From assembly GCA_014871385.1 (NCBI GenBank), contig CM026428.1, forward strand, positions 5,869,471-5,933,470: 64,000 nucleotides of DNA, read 5' to 3'. Below, piece after piece: positions 35,443-46,376 of this stretch. How positions within the stretch are numbered: the first letter of the stretch is position 1; the number at the start of each line of letters is the position of its first letter. The notes below the pieces were generated by a model. The model was given only the letters and a program-made list of their open reading frames with translations. It did no database searches and was not told the DNA's origin. The stretch is from Ceratodon purpureus. Taxonomy: Eukaryota; Streptophyta; Bryopsida; Pseudoditrichales; Ditrichaceae. The position numbers were made by a program, and so were the translations under genes.

Positions 35443-38400
35443 TCAGTCGTTCTCGAAGCTGAGTTCGTCCTCATCTGAGTCGCCTGGCTTCAGAAGCCCT
35501 TCACCTGAAACACACATGGGAGCCCTATATCGAGCATCACGGCGAGATACATCAAGCTCACGGCCTAGCAATGCCAAAATCTGGATGTTAATGTCTTTGG
35601 CCTTGAATCGCTCCAGTAACTTCGTCTTCAGGCGTGCCTCTCTGTCATCTGCATCAAGAGCATGGAACTGAAGTACAGTCGATGTTAGCAAGAGTAATAA
35701 ATAGAGCCATGATCAAAAACAGAAAAAACAGCGACTACGTGTAGCAAATAGAAGTATAATGAGGGTGCACCACCTTCAAGTACAGTAGAGCATTGCGGAC
35801 TGTATGGTGCCCACATTCGTAGTTGCCAGGCTGCTGACTCACTTCTTCCTCCACCACTGGTACATCGTAAGATTGGACTCCTCGTAAGCATTGCCAACCC
35901 CTGCATATACTCTTCACGAACTCTGCATCCAATCCCTTTGGACGGTGACACTCGGCCTTTTTGTAAGAGTCGAAGTGTATCACTTTATCATATTGGAAAA
36001 CCAGTAAGGACCAATGGTCGTGAGCAACCCACGGGACAAGGATCTCCTTCACCTGGTGGATTTGAACAGGAGTAGGTGGCTGCAAGAACGTCCTCGCCCA
36101 TTTCTCCAAGGTAGTGCTTCCTTTGATGAGGCTCTGTAGACAGGAACTCACACGAGAGGTAACAAATAGTATTTCGTGGCGGCGTATGCTAGGGTACTGG
36201 AAATACAACCTAGACATAACAAAGTCTACTACGTCATTTCCAAGGCGGGTGCGTACCCGCTTGAGATCATGGATGGCTTTAAACCTAACCTCCAGCTCTT
36301 TCCCTTTCTCATTGAAGAATACCACTGCCTCTGCTCCGTCTTTCTTGGCTTCACAACCGGGCAGTACCATGAGGAGCTTGTCTATGTGTAGGTAATTGAA
36401 TGCCTGGGGGATATTCATAACACCTACATCGCCGATTGGAACAAGAGAGTAGTCCGGCCATGGTTCTGTCGTTGATCCATAGAGTCGTTTTGGCGACATA
36501 GGAGCACTACCCCAGGATGGCACTGGGGTAACAGATGGGACTTGGGAGTCTGCTGCATGTGAGAGAATCTGCAAGGCGGGGGCATGATCTCCTTCGCTGA
36601 CTCCGTCTTCTTCGAAGAGCTTGCTTAAGTTCCGGACTGTCGATATGTCGTCGAGAGACCCTGATCCAATGCTCACGGATGTTACAATTGAAATCCCTTT
36701 GTAAGGTGTCTGTAGCGATTCAGCACCTGGTTCCTTCACCCATTGTCCGAAGCTAGGATCCTGTGAGAATGTTCCGCTTGCCAATCCCATATCGTGACCC
36801 GAGTGTGCTGTGTTCTGGAACTGGCTCAGAGTGAGGAGGGAGTCCGTTGTTGGTGATTCCTGTTCAGCCATTAGTTCTTTCATCTCGGGGAACACAGGTG
36901 GGGGTGCTTCTCCAAGTGTTGACTGGCCTTGAGTGCTGAGTCCAGATCCCACCTCAAACCCGACTTCAGCGACTGGATCCTGTAGTGCCTCCGAATAGGG
37001 ATCACTAATGACCACTTCACCATGTATGTCCTCCTTAATCTCCAAAGCCGGTAACGTGTCCGTGGTCATCCCCTTCGTGACACTACAGTAGTCCAATGTC
37101 ACATTCTCGATTTCGTCATGTCCCGGATTCAGGCCTTCAAATCGAACGTCCCCCTCAGCCCCGGGTGTCTCTGTTCCATCCGCCGTCACACTTTCGTCTG
37201 ACCCCCCCGGATGTGCGTCATGGTGTGCTTCCAGTTGTGGTTCCGCTGCCTCGCACCGAGTATGTACATCGTTCACTTTGCCAATTTCGCACTCCTTAGT
37301 AAGTGCGACCTTCCCCTCCTCCGTCAGGCCACTCTGTCCTGCGGGCCCCAATCTATCCTGCCCCATATCCTCGGCAACCCCAGTAACGCCACGCACCTCT
37401 TCTGGATTATTATCATCCACTGTAGCATCTGTGACACTAACCACACTCTGTTGTGACACTGAAACCGTAGTGACAGGAGCAGAGTCCAGAACCACCCCGT
37501 CGAGTCCTGTCAGTGTCACAGGTTCTACATGCTCCCCTACAACATGAAGCTCCACACTGTTGAGAGTGGTCGACTCGTGGGGCTGCGGTTTCTCCATCAT
37601 GAATGTCGAGTTCCTGCTCATTGGATTAGACATTGCTGGTACCTCCTGGTTTCTCCCCCCCATGGTCACGCACACTCTCCAGTGGTAGTCGTCTTCGACC
37701 TCTGTCGCCACTCCTACATCCTGCACCAAACTCCTAATTTTTAGCTGAAGTGCACCTACTCTAGGGGTCCAATTAGGAGTATCAGCCGTTGGCACGAACC
37801 CGGCGTCGTGCTCTTCCCGAATACGGAGAGTCTGCGACCAGATCCTCAAATGTTCAGACCAGTCCGCGTGGTCCACTGTCTCCCACGCCCCAATGAACTC
37901 TAGCGGCTGGCAAACTGCAAATTCCTGTAAAGCCCTCAACTGCACTGACCGGATCCACTTCAAGACGACTTCAATAACATCTTCACCTCGACTGTCTGCC
38001 ACGTCACGGATGTGTTTACCGACAGTATCCCTCAAGGAATCACCCAATGAGAACGCCAGATTCGCGTAATGGTAGGCTCCTTCATAGATGAACATAGTGA
38101 GAGCCTTTTGTAGCTTCCACGGTTCCTTGCATTCCCCCCGAATGACGCCCTCATGCAATCCATACGTCGGACATGCAAGCTGCCTGTACAGCCCGTACTC
38201 GTTACGGAATAATGTTCTGAAGACATACAGTAGAGGTTCGGGCACCTCTCTTTCAGTCCGTATCGATTGTAGGACGGCCCTAACTTCTTTAGCCTCCGCC
38301 ACTGTAGCAAAACATAGTCATTTACAAATCAGTCGTACACTGTAGGAATGTAGCATTTCAGAAATTATAACAATCATTATGAAAACTTCAAGTTAGCCCA

Positions 38401-40635
38401 CGTAAGGAAGGTTACCATCATGTCGCCAAGGTAAGGGGGGTAGCCTCCGCAATAAGTCGTCGTCCTCGCAACATATCCGCCAAATAGGGCACCACCCCCA
38501 TACCACCTCTTCCACTAGCCGCCCATTCTTAGTTCTGAAATCGTTTCTGCCTCTTCGAATCAGATCTTCTTTCCTCTCGTACAAGGCAGCCTCGTACCGT
38601 TTCAACTCCTCCTGAAATGCCGCATAGTCGAATGTCCACTGTACGTATACTTTCAGCGCCTCCAGATCTTCGTACGGCACATCATTCTCAACGCTTTGCA
38701 CCAAGGAATCTATAGAGGAGGTCACTGCTTCTACTATCTCGACAGGGAGAGGGTTCGCCTTGTCACCCTGCACATTACAAGACGCATGGTCTGTCACATC
38801 CCTAGATCGTGGCACTGCTCTGGACCAAGAATAACTCTTCCTCAAAACTGTGACACAGAATTCAACGACCGAATACATAACGTGACACAGAACCGTAGGT
38901 TTAGCTAGAAGGGAAATACCTTTCTGCGTATCCACCAGTACGCACACCTCATCAACTTATCCTTAAAGTCATCTGTCTTCACAACGGTAGTCCAACGTTC
39001 CACGAAATCCTGCCCGCTTTTACACTGCCAACTCCATGGCAGCGTAACCTGCCCCTCGAATTGGCGGAGGAGATACAGTGGAGGCATTATCGGCTTCGAC
39101 GGGCAAAGTGGCTCGATGAAATCCTTCTCAGCTCCTCCGATATTTCGAAGAAAACGGTCCACGTGTGAGTTCTCTAGCTGAGATAACAGTCTGGATCTCT
39201 CCCTAAAGCGCTCCTCCAATTCAGGGTGGAAAGTTAATGGCAAGGGAGTACCCTTCCCGTCGGCCCAGAAATCATGTAGACGCCCGTTCCCTCTCCACTC
39301 GTCCTTGGTTATGACCATCGCCGGGAGTCTCTCCTCCACCAACTCAGGCGAAGTGGGATCCGTCTTGTTGAGCCCGCAAGTGGGAACAGTGTCACTGACA
39401 TCCATCGCCAGGGGACTGTGACACTGCATAGATTGCAAGGCAGTGTTACAAGTTCCCTGGAAATTCAATCCCACAGGTATTCCAGCCGCCATCGAAGTAC
39501 ACCCGTTACAGTCAACATTAATACTAGAAGCTGGGACCTCATCAGCAAATGTCACAGTCTTAGTTTTTTTAACTACGTGACCTACAACTCGTGAACCCCT
39601 AAATATCGGCAACCTAAACCTATCCCGAAGCAAGGATATGGCCCTCTCTTTACTGTCTAGGGGATCCTTGAAGATAGTACGTACCTCCATAGCTGTATCG
39701 AGTCTATCAGACGACTCTTCGATGACCCTACACGGGGGCGGTGGCCTAACAGAGACGTGGAAAGTAGCGTCTTCCGGGTCAGCCTTTCGCTTCTTGAGCC
39801 CGGTGGTCCCTGCTCTTGTTATCCGTTGGCCAGCAATGTCTCCAAGTACTACGACCTCTTGCACGGGATGGCGGTCGTTCTTCAATTTTTTCACTGCCTC
39901 AATGTGCGCCACCATATCAGTCTGAACTGTCTTCTTCTTTACCGAGCCAACATCTGTTGCTGTCACATCCTTCCGCCCAGGGTAGGCCGGTCCAGGACTG
40001 CCTTTTCGCTTCTGCTTGGTTGCAGGACCATTGCTTGGCTTATCCTTCTTCCCCTGCTTTTTTTCAGATGTCTTCTTAGGCGGAGCTTCCTTCCAGAACA
40101 GGTCGGCGGGTGGTAAGGTGGCTGAGGGAGTCTGACCAGTACGAGAGGGCGCTCCGTCTTTGTAGTCGTCGTCCTCGAATAACTCCTCTTCGCCTATATC
40201 TTCATTGAAGCCCTTCGCAGTCGCGTCCTCAACGACCGCCCGTGGATCAGCTGAGTCCAGTGTCACAGAGTCACAAGTGACTGATCCTCTCCCACCGACA
40301 ACGACACCGACCTTAGATAGGACCTCGATCTTCTTACCCTCTCCTTGTTTGAGGTCAGGATATGGGAGGAGAAGCGCACTTCTACCGTCCGGATACCTCG
40401 CCTGTGGACAGCCTTCGACAAACCTATGACGGTTTAGCATCATTTTATTGGAGAAATGATTAGAACTGCAGTGGATGCAAACGAAGAATTTACGAGCTGA
40501 TCCCGGCTTCTTCTCCCCCTTGCACATGGTCGCGAACTCCACCAGCAGATCCCTCACTCGCTCCTCGCTCGGGTAAGTAACATTATATTCCTTCCCGTAT
40601 AATACCACTCTCAGTGTCACTGGTTCGGGGGCCAT
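35443..40635 (-). CDS. MULE-borne Ulp1-like (C48) cysteine protease protein, ~1600 residues
   Basis: Minus-strand exons: A 40635-38920 (start at MAPEPVTLRVV is provisional; the frame is open further upstream with a Cys-rich CVGGC...CVLCGADC segment), B ending 38416, C 38301-35774 and D 35667-35443. B-C and C-D join in phase. The A-B acceptor is unresolved; one at about 38836 would keep frame but is weak. Exon A has a C2HC-like zinc motif (FVCIHC...HRFVEGC) and Lys-rich disordered sequence. The end of exon C carries the Ulp1 fold with all catalytic positions: His in DHWSLLVF, Asp in HFDSYK, Gln in QQPGNYECG and Cys in the same motif. C48 proteases remove SUMO or similar modifiers. In a transposon this could counter SUMO-dependent silencing or process transposition proteins; both roles are inference. 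Confidence 0.8.
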
Positions 40636-41204
40636 GTCTTCAGGTCTGTAGATATTACAGTCTGCCCCACATAAGACACAACGGGTGTCTCCCCAAGTGA
40701 TGAACCTGAATGTATTTCTCCAGCCTATCACAGAACCGCACCCTCCAACACAGAACACAACTCTGAGGTACCAATCCTCCTCTCGAAAAAGAACCTGGTC
40801 TCTACAGTCAGAATACAACCGCACACGCACGGTGAGAATGTAATGCGCAAAGGCCGCTTAGACGCAGAGTGGACAAATTAACCCTAAACCAAATCCCTAA
40901 AACTAACAGAACGGTATGCACATTGTGTAGGAAATTAGGAGATCATCGCAGAGTCTGGACTGTCCACAATGCAAACCCTAAACATACAATGTAAGTACTC
41001 TTTCGTGACTAACGTAGTGTCACACCCAAAACACCCTATAATTGCAGCCAAATCGTGCGACTAACTCGGAGAAGCCACGGCTTTGCAATGGCGGAATTGT
41101 GGCGACAGATGTAGCAAGACTGGAGAAATTCAATGACGAAGAATGCGTTGGACAGGAAAGGGTAGAAGTAGTTACAAAGAAAACATGCGTTGCTCACCTC
41201 GGTA

Positions 41205-41278
41205 TGGCCCAGTAGCGGAATGGAGACTTTGAAGCTCCGTTGGCGTCGCTCCTTCGGATAACTCTGAGGTTCGAAATC
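41205..41278 (+). other. tRNA-like Pol III box A/box B pair inside the MULE
   Basis: TGGCCCAGTAGCGG at 41205-41218 resembles an internal A box, and GGTTCGAAATC at 41268-41278 is a near-consensus B box in a T-arm that can pair (TGAGG TTCGAAA TCTCA). The spacing is about 60 bases. The flanks do not form an acceptor stem, and the D stem has a mismatch, so this is not a functional tRNA. A decayed tRNA or the head of a SINE is likelier; a short A-run at 41332-41339 might be the tail. No flanking duplication was found. Confidence 0.4.
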
Positions 41279-41741
41279 TCAAAAACAGAACCTCCCATTG
41301 TTCCGACACGATAAAAGCACGAGCAGGAAGGCAAAAAAACAACGACCTAATTCAAGGGTGAAGTATTCTTACCAGCGCCAGCTGAAATAATGCGCCCACG
41401 ACGGTGCCTCCTCCTGAAGACGTCGCCGCCGCGCTCGATGGGGGGAGTTAATTCGAAGGTCCAGCTTGAAGTCATTGCGCATTTAATTTCGCAATTGAGT
41501 GCACCGATGATGTGACGCATTGCACTCCTAAAGACAAAGGGTGCCATAAATCTCCAAAGAACACAAAACCCAACTGCAAAAGACAGACACACTGAACCCT
41601 AAGCTAACAAAACTGAAATGCTTACGACGATGCATGCCCCACATTGCGTCCGAATTTCTGAAACCCAATCAATCCGAAACACTAGACCAGAAAACCCTAA
41701 ATGATTCTGCGCCAACGGGGACGAAGGTCTACAAAATGACA

Positions 41742-41984
41742 TCATCGTGACGTCACAGAGTTTTTTTTTTCCGGTCAGTTCTGGGGTGTGCCAGCGTGGC
41801 AGTGTCACAAGTCGTTGTGTCACGCCCCGACCCAGTGTCTCGGGTGGAAGAGACCTCAGTGTTCCGTGACGCGGGAAAAGTTACCTCGGCGCGATCGCGG
41901 GCAAAACGGGACACGCGACGTGGCCTTCCACGCTGGCGGGCGACGGCCGGGCCCGCCACCACTACATGACATTTAGCGTTCTCC
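41742..41984 (-). repeat. Right terminal inverted repeat of the MULE (243 bp)
   Basis: It is the reverse complement of 28114-28356 with four mismatches. It includes the GTGACGTCAC palindrome (41747-41756) and one AGTGTCAC octamer (41801). Confidence 0.97.
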
Positions 41985-41993
41985 CATCAACCC
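41985..41993 (+). repeat. Right 9-bp target-site duplication of the MULE
   Basis: CATCAACCC, identical to 28105-28113, immediately outside the right TIR. Confidence 0.95.
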
Positions 41994-43350
41994 CAGTTCG
42001 TTTCATTCCAACTCCTCCAGACCAATTAAGGTAGAACCATCTAAAACCGACCAGTTAAGGTTTGAGCATGTGTTTTTGAGGCGACGAATTTGATGAGGAT
42101 TTTTCCCCTGTGGAGACATAAGCTTATTCTTGAATGCAAAAGAGTTTGGAATTTTACACCCAATATTGAAATAGTTACAAATTTTTTCAGTGAAAAGTTG
42201 AAAACCACCCATAACTTTAAACTAATATGTAGGCCCACCTAAAAGCGACCACCATAACACCAAAACTTGATCACCAGAATATTTCCATATAATTCCCTTT
42301 CTACCAATCATGCTTGATACTTTCTTCTAGATCTCTCAAGATTTTAGATCTCACAGAAGGTTGGAATTGGAGAAGACTACTGATCAGTTCTGGGTCCCCG
42401 GTCGGAAATGGGTGGTTCTACCTTAGAGTCTGTCTTTGTAAGAAAGTATTAATGTGCGCTCTACAGGTTGGTGATTTTATTTATTTAGTTTATTTTTTTG
42501 AGGAAAATGAACGAATTTCATTGCAGAAGAAGAAAAACAACATGCCCGCATCGGACAATCTTGGTGACCCTTTCTGTTGAACATATTCTTCACTGATGCT
42601 TGTCTTTACGCCAGAAGTCGTCTTCCAGTTTAGTAGCAGTAATGCCAAACAGGCTTTTGCTCACGCTGATCTTTAAGGTAAACCAATCCATGTCCATCCA
42701 TTCAAGGGATTGAATAGTTACTATTAATAAAAACACGTTCTTTTTTAATTAGATCTCATCAGCATAAGAAAGAGTATTTTAATGCATTTCATAACATGCT
42801 TTTTCAACATCTCATGAACAAGTTAAAATCTTCTAAAGTCTCTACTCCATGCATGTCTAATTCTGGTCATAGACTTTCATGTTTAGTCAATGCACATTCT
42901 TGTCGACGTTATCTAATAGTCTCCCCAAGATTTTCTTACACTTGGCCGGGGCGGAACCAGGCATGGGCCCAGGAATAGGCTGGTGTACCGGAAGCTAAAG
43001 TTCTCCTCATTTCTGTACCAGATGCATGGTGTTGTATCATGGAACAGGTGAAGGTAGGGACCTAGAACATAGACTTTGGCACACATGCAGATCAGAGCTG
43101 GAAATGATGAAGCTTGTACGAGGTTCCCATTTCAACAAGATGGTCAAACACAATGAGAATACCATGATTCTCTGCCTGCTGCATTTGCTCTATGCAGGCA
43201 GAGCTTGCAGCTCCAGAGATGGCTGAAATCAGTCATGTATTGATCCAAGTTGTGAGATTTTGATCTCTTGTTGAGGTTCCATAGACAGGAGTAGACTGGA
43301 GGATTCATCAAGCTAGCTGGATCTGTGTATATACCGCTGGTTTTTCTAGA
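41994..43350. other. Intergenic region upstream of the LRR gene
   Basis: No gene is supported. It should contain the promoter and 5' leader of the LRR receptor-like gene. Without the MULE this region would adjoin the DNA at 28104. Confidence 0.45.
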
Positions 43351-46300
43351 ATGAATCTCTGGGTTCGAGAACCGACTTCGGTATCATGGCCTTTGTTTTT
43401 GTTTCTGCCGATGGTGATGATCATTTGCACGGGGAGAGTCATTGCGTTCGAGGAATGGAGTCTGCCTGGTGGTGATCCTTTCCATCCTTGTAGCTTGGAG
43501 AAGTGGATTGATGTGGCTTCTGCAAATGGTCGGAGTTCGAGCATAGTTCGGCAGCAGCGTTGTGTGATGGAGAGACTTTGGCGAGGTTATGATAAGGTTG
43601 CGTTTCCTTCAATTCCAGCGGTGAGGTCGTCAGAAGGGGAAGCTTATGGTTACAGTCCACGCGGTCGGAGGCTTGCTGGTGTGAATAACACAGCTGTGGC
43701 GGAAGATGTTGCGGCGTTGCTTGCCTTCAAGGCAGCTCTAGGAACAGATGCACAGAACAGGTTGGTTAACTGGACGGTGGCGGGGAACAACGTCGGTGAG
43801 CATTGCTTGACATGGGTGGGAGTGGGATGCAACTCTGAGCTACGTGTGGTAACCCTAAACCTGACAAACCAGCGTTTGAGTGGAGGCATTTCTCCCATGA
43901 TTGGTAATTTGACGGAGTTGTCGTACTTGGATCTCTCCTGGAATGGTTTTAGCGGTGCCATTCCGCAGCAGATGGTGAACTGCCAGAAGCTTCTTGTTGT
44001 AGACTTGCGAAAGAATACGCTGGGGGGTGGTATTCCCGAAGAGATTGCTGAGCTTTCTTTGCTGGAACAACTGGTTCTTACAGACAACAACCTGGTGGGA
44101 GATATTCCTCTTGCACTCACCAAGCTGAAGCAGCTTCGAGTGCTCGACTTACAGAATAATACATTCACGGGTAAGGGCTTACAACGCTGTGCTGGAATAC
44201 TCTTTCTATCCAGGTCTTGACTAAGGTTAGCGTCGAGAGTATATGGGATTGTTAGATCAGTGCAAATGCAGGTTGAGTTGCTCTGGCCTACTTGCTTGTA
44301 CCTTCTCCCGTGAATTTTTGAACTCCAGAAGATTGAGGGAAGTTTGTCCAGAAGTGGAGCTGAAATGGGTAAACGTGAGAATTGTTGTGTGCAGGTCGAA
44401 TTCCAAGCGAGTTCGAGTTGCTGCAGAACTTGACATGGTTGAATTTAGCAGGCAACCAACTGAATGAATCCATACCCTCCGAGCTGGGCAACATGAGAAA
44501 CCTGGAAGTCCTGGACCTTCGTGACAATTCTCTTACAGGGTACATCCCAATTGATTTGAAGAACTGCATTTCATTGACTCATTTATACCTCAGTGGCAAC
44601 AGACTTACAGGGCCGGTACATGCAGAATTTGCCGCGTTGGCTCAATTGCGAGTTATGTATTTAGGAGACAATTTACTCTCAGGCAAGATCCCCCCTCAGA
44701 TGGGAAACTTAGGCAACTTGGAAGACTTGAGACTCAACAAGAATTTACTATCAGGTAGCATTCCGGGCGAATTGCGAAACTGCACCAACATGACTAATTT
44801 ATACTTAGGTGACAACAACCTTACAGGACGATTACCTTCTGTGCTGGGAGATTTAGCCCAATTACAAGTCCTATCCTTTGGAAACAACCATCTGTCTGGC
44901 AAGATTCCTGAAGGCCTAGGGAATTGTTCATCTCTGATACAACTCAATCTGACCTTCAACGACTTCTCTGGCTCCATACCAACTTCCTTAGGCAACCTAC
45001 CCAATCTTACATTCCTGTTCCTCAACAACAACCATCTCACAGGCTCTATCACTCCAGGGCGTTACAAGAGCGTGACCGTCTCGGCTCTTTCATACAACAA
45101 CCTCTCAGGAAGTATACCTGACAATGTTGGTGAATGGACAAACATCCAGCTTCTAGACTTATCAGCCAACAACCTCACCGGTGAAATTCCTCCCTCCCTC
45201 GCCAACCTCACCCAGTTAATCACTCTTGACCTTGCCTCCAACAAGCTAGAAGGCAAACTGGAATCCATCCTGCCAATCTTCAAGGGGAGCAAATTCTTCG
45301 GAGTTTTCAGCTTGCAACGCAACCAAATATCTGGATCTCTAGATCTCGTGAACTTCAACGACTTCCCTTATCTCCGTTTCTTCTCGGCCTCATACAACAG
45401 AATCACAGGCACTCTTCCCTCATCTCTTGGAAACACTCTTCTCTATCTAGAAACCTTAGACTTGTCCCACAATTACCTCTCAGGCAGCCTCCCTCCGAAC
45501 ATCAACAGCACCAACCTGCCTTACCTCCGCATCTTCAGCCTTGCAGTGAACAACATTTCAGGTCCCATTCCACCATGGATGGGGTACCTGAAAACTCTCC
45601 ACATCCTCCAACTCTCGGAGAACCACTTCTCCAGCTCCATCCCCGAAGAGATCAGCCACATGGACGGATTAAAAGTACTAGTCCCAGGTATTCCTTTCCT
45701 GACCCCTTTCAAGCCAACCAAGTTACTCGACCTGAACCTCCGAGGACAGGATGCTTCATACGACTACAACGCCCTGGATTACGTCTCACATCTAGACTTC
45801 TCCTACAACTCCCTCTCCGGCACCATTCCTGTAGCACTCACCCAGTTGGTGGCCTTGAAGTACCTCTACTTGTCGGACAATAATCTCGAAGGAGAGATTC
45901 CTACAGGTCTCGGCGCCTTGCAAATCCTCGAAGTCATGGAACTCTCACACAACAACCTCACCGGTGTTATACCTTCCGATCTGGCGACTATCCCATCCTT
46001 GAACTACTTCAACGTTTCCTACAACAACCTGGAGGGGAAAATACCTTCAGGTGGTCAGTTTGATACTTTCACAAATCCTTTATTCTTCCTGCCTGGAAAC
46101 GATGGACTCTGCGGTGCTGTCGTCGGTCGGAAATGCAATTCAACCTCAAACCTTCAAGGCTCAGAGGATGCAGATATTCGGGACTGGATCCATGATAATA
46201 TAGCTTTGGGAGGGTTTTTCGTGGGCTTCGGAGTGGCGATGCTGTCAATGGGCATGACCATTGCATTGTGGCCTCCGGCAAAGAGATTAGTGTTTCGGAA

Positions 46301-46376
46301 AAAGCCTGATGATTTCCCATTTTTGATCGGTTCAGATGGGTTGCTTGTAGCAAGGACTGAGTTATTACGGAGGTAA
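43351..46376 (+). CDS. Leucine-rich-repeat receptor-like protein (933 residues)
   Basis: Two exons, 43351-44170 and 44395-46376, join in phase 1 within an LRR (NTFTG/RIPSEF). The order is: signal peptide-like hydrophobic stretch (about residues 13-30), an unusually long ~85-residue spacer, an LRRNT cap (DVAALLAFKAALG...), then some 25 plant-type repeats (LxxLxLxxNxLxGxIP). A non-LRR island follows around TPFKPTKLLDLNLRGQDASY, then the last repeats, a single membrane span near residues 879-899 (GGFFVGFGVAMLSMGMTIAL), and a ~34-residue cytoplasmic tail with no kinase. This is the receptor-like protein (RLP) layout: plasma-membrane ectodomain receptors for peptides, cell-wall or microbial ligands that signal through partner kinases. 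The stop codon overlaps a consensus splice donor (GAG/GTAAGT). Splicing to an acceptor at 46439 would only swap the end to a few residues (LREK). Confidence 0.9.

Larger units (their letters stand above)
28114..41984. mobile_element. Complete 13.9-kb Mutator-like element (MULE) with Ulp1-like protease gene
   Basis: The element is bounded by 243-bp TIRs that differ at four positions and by a perfect 9-bp target duplication. It carries a four-exon transposase gene on the + strand (28522-32549), a multi-exon gene on the - strand ending in a C48 protease domain (about 40635-35443), and a ~2.9-kb AT-rich spacer between the converging 3' ends. Captured or fused ULP-like protease genes are known in plant MULEs (the Kaonashi-type elements), so the combination has precedent. 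The octamer GTGACACT, in either orientation, is dispersed about 27 times through the element. An intact transposase frame, near-identical TIRs and an undecayed duplication indicate a recently active, potentially autonomous copy. It sits in the intergenic space between the SQS1-like and LRR genes. Confidence 0.95.

Noticed and set aside
38836-38920. A confident splice between exons A and B of the protease gene
   Set aside because: The best-looking acceptor (after CACAG at 38848) is out of phase, and the in-phase one at about 38836 lacks a pyrimidine tract. The junction is left open.
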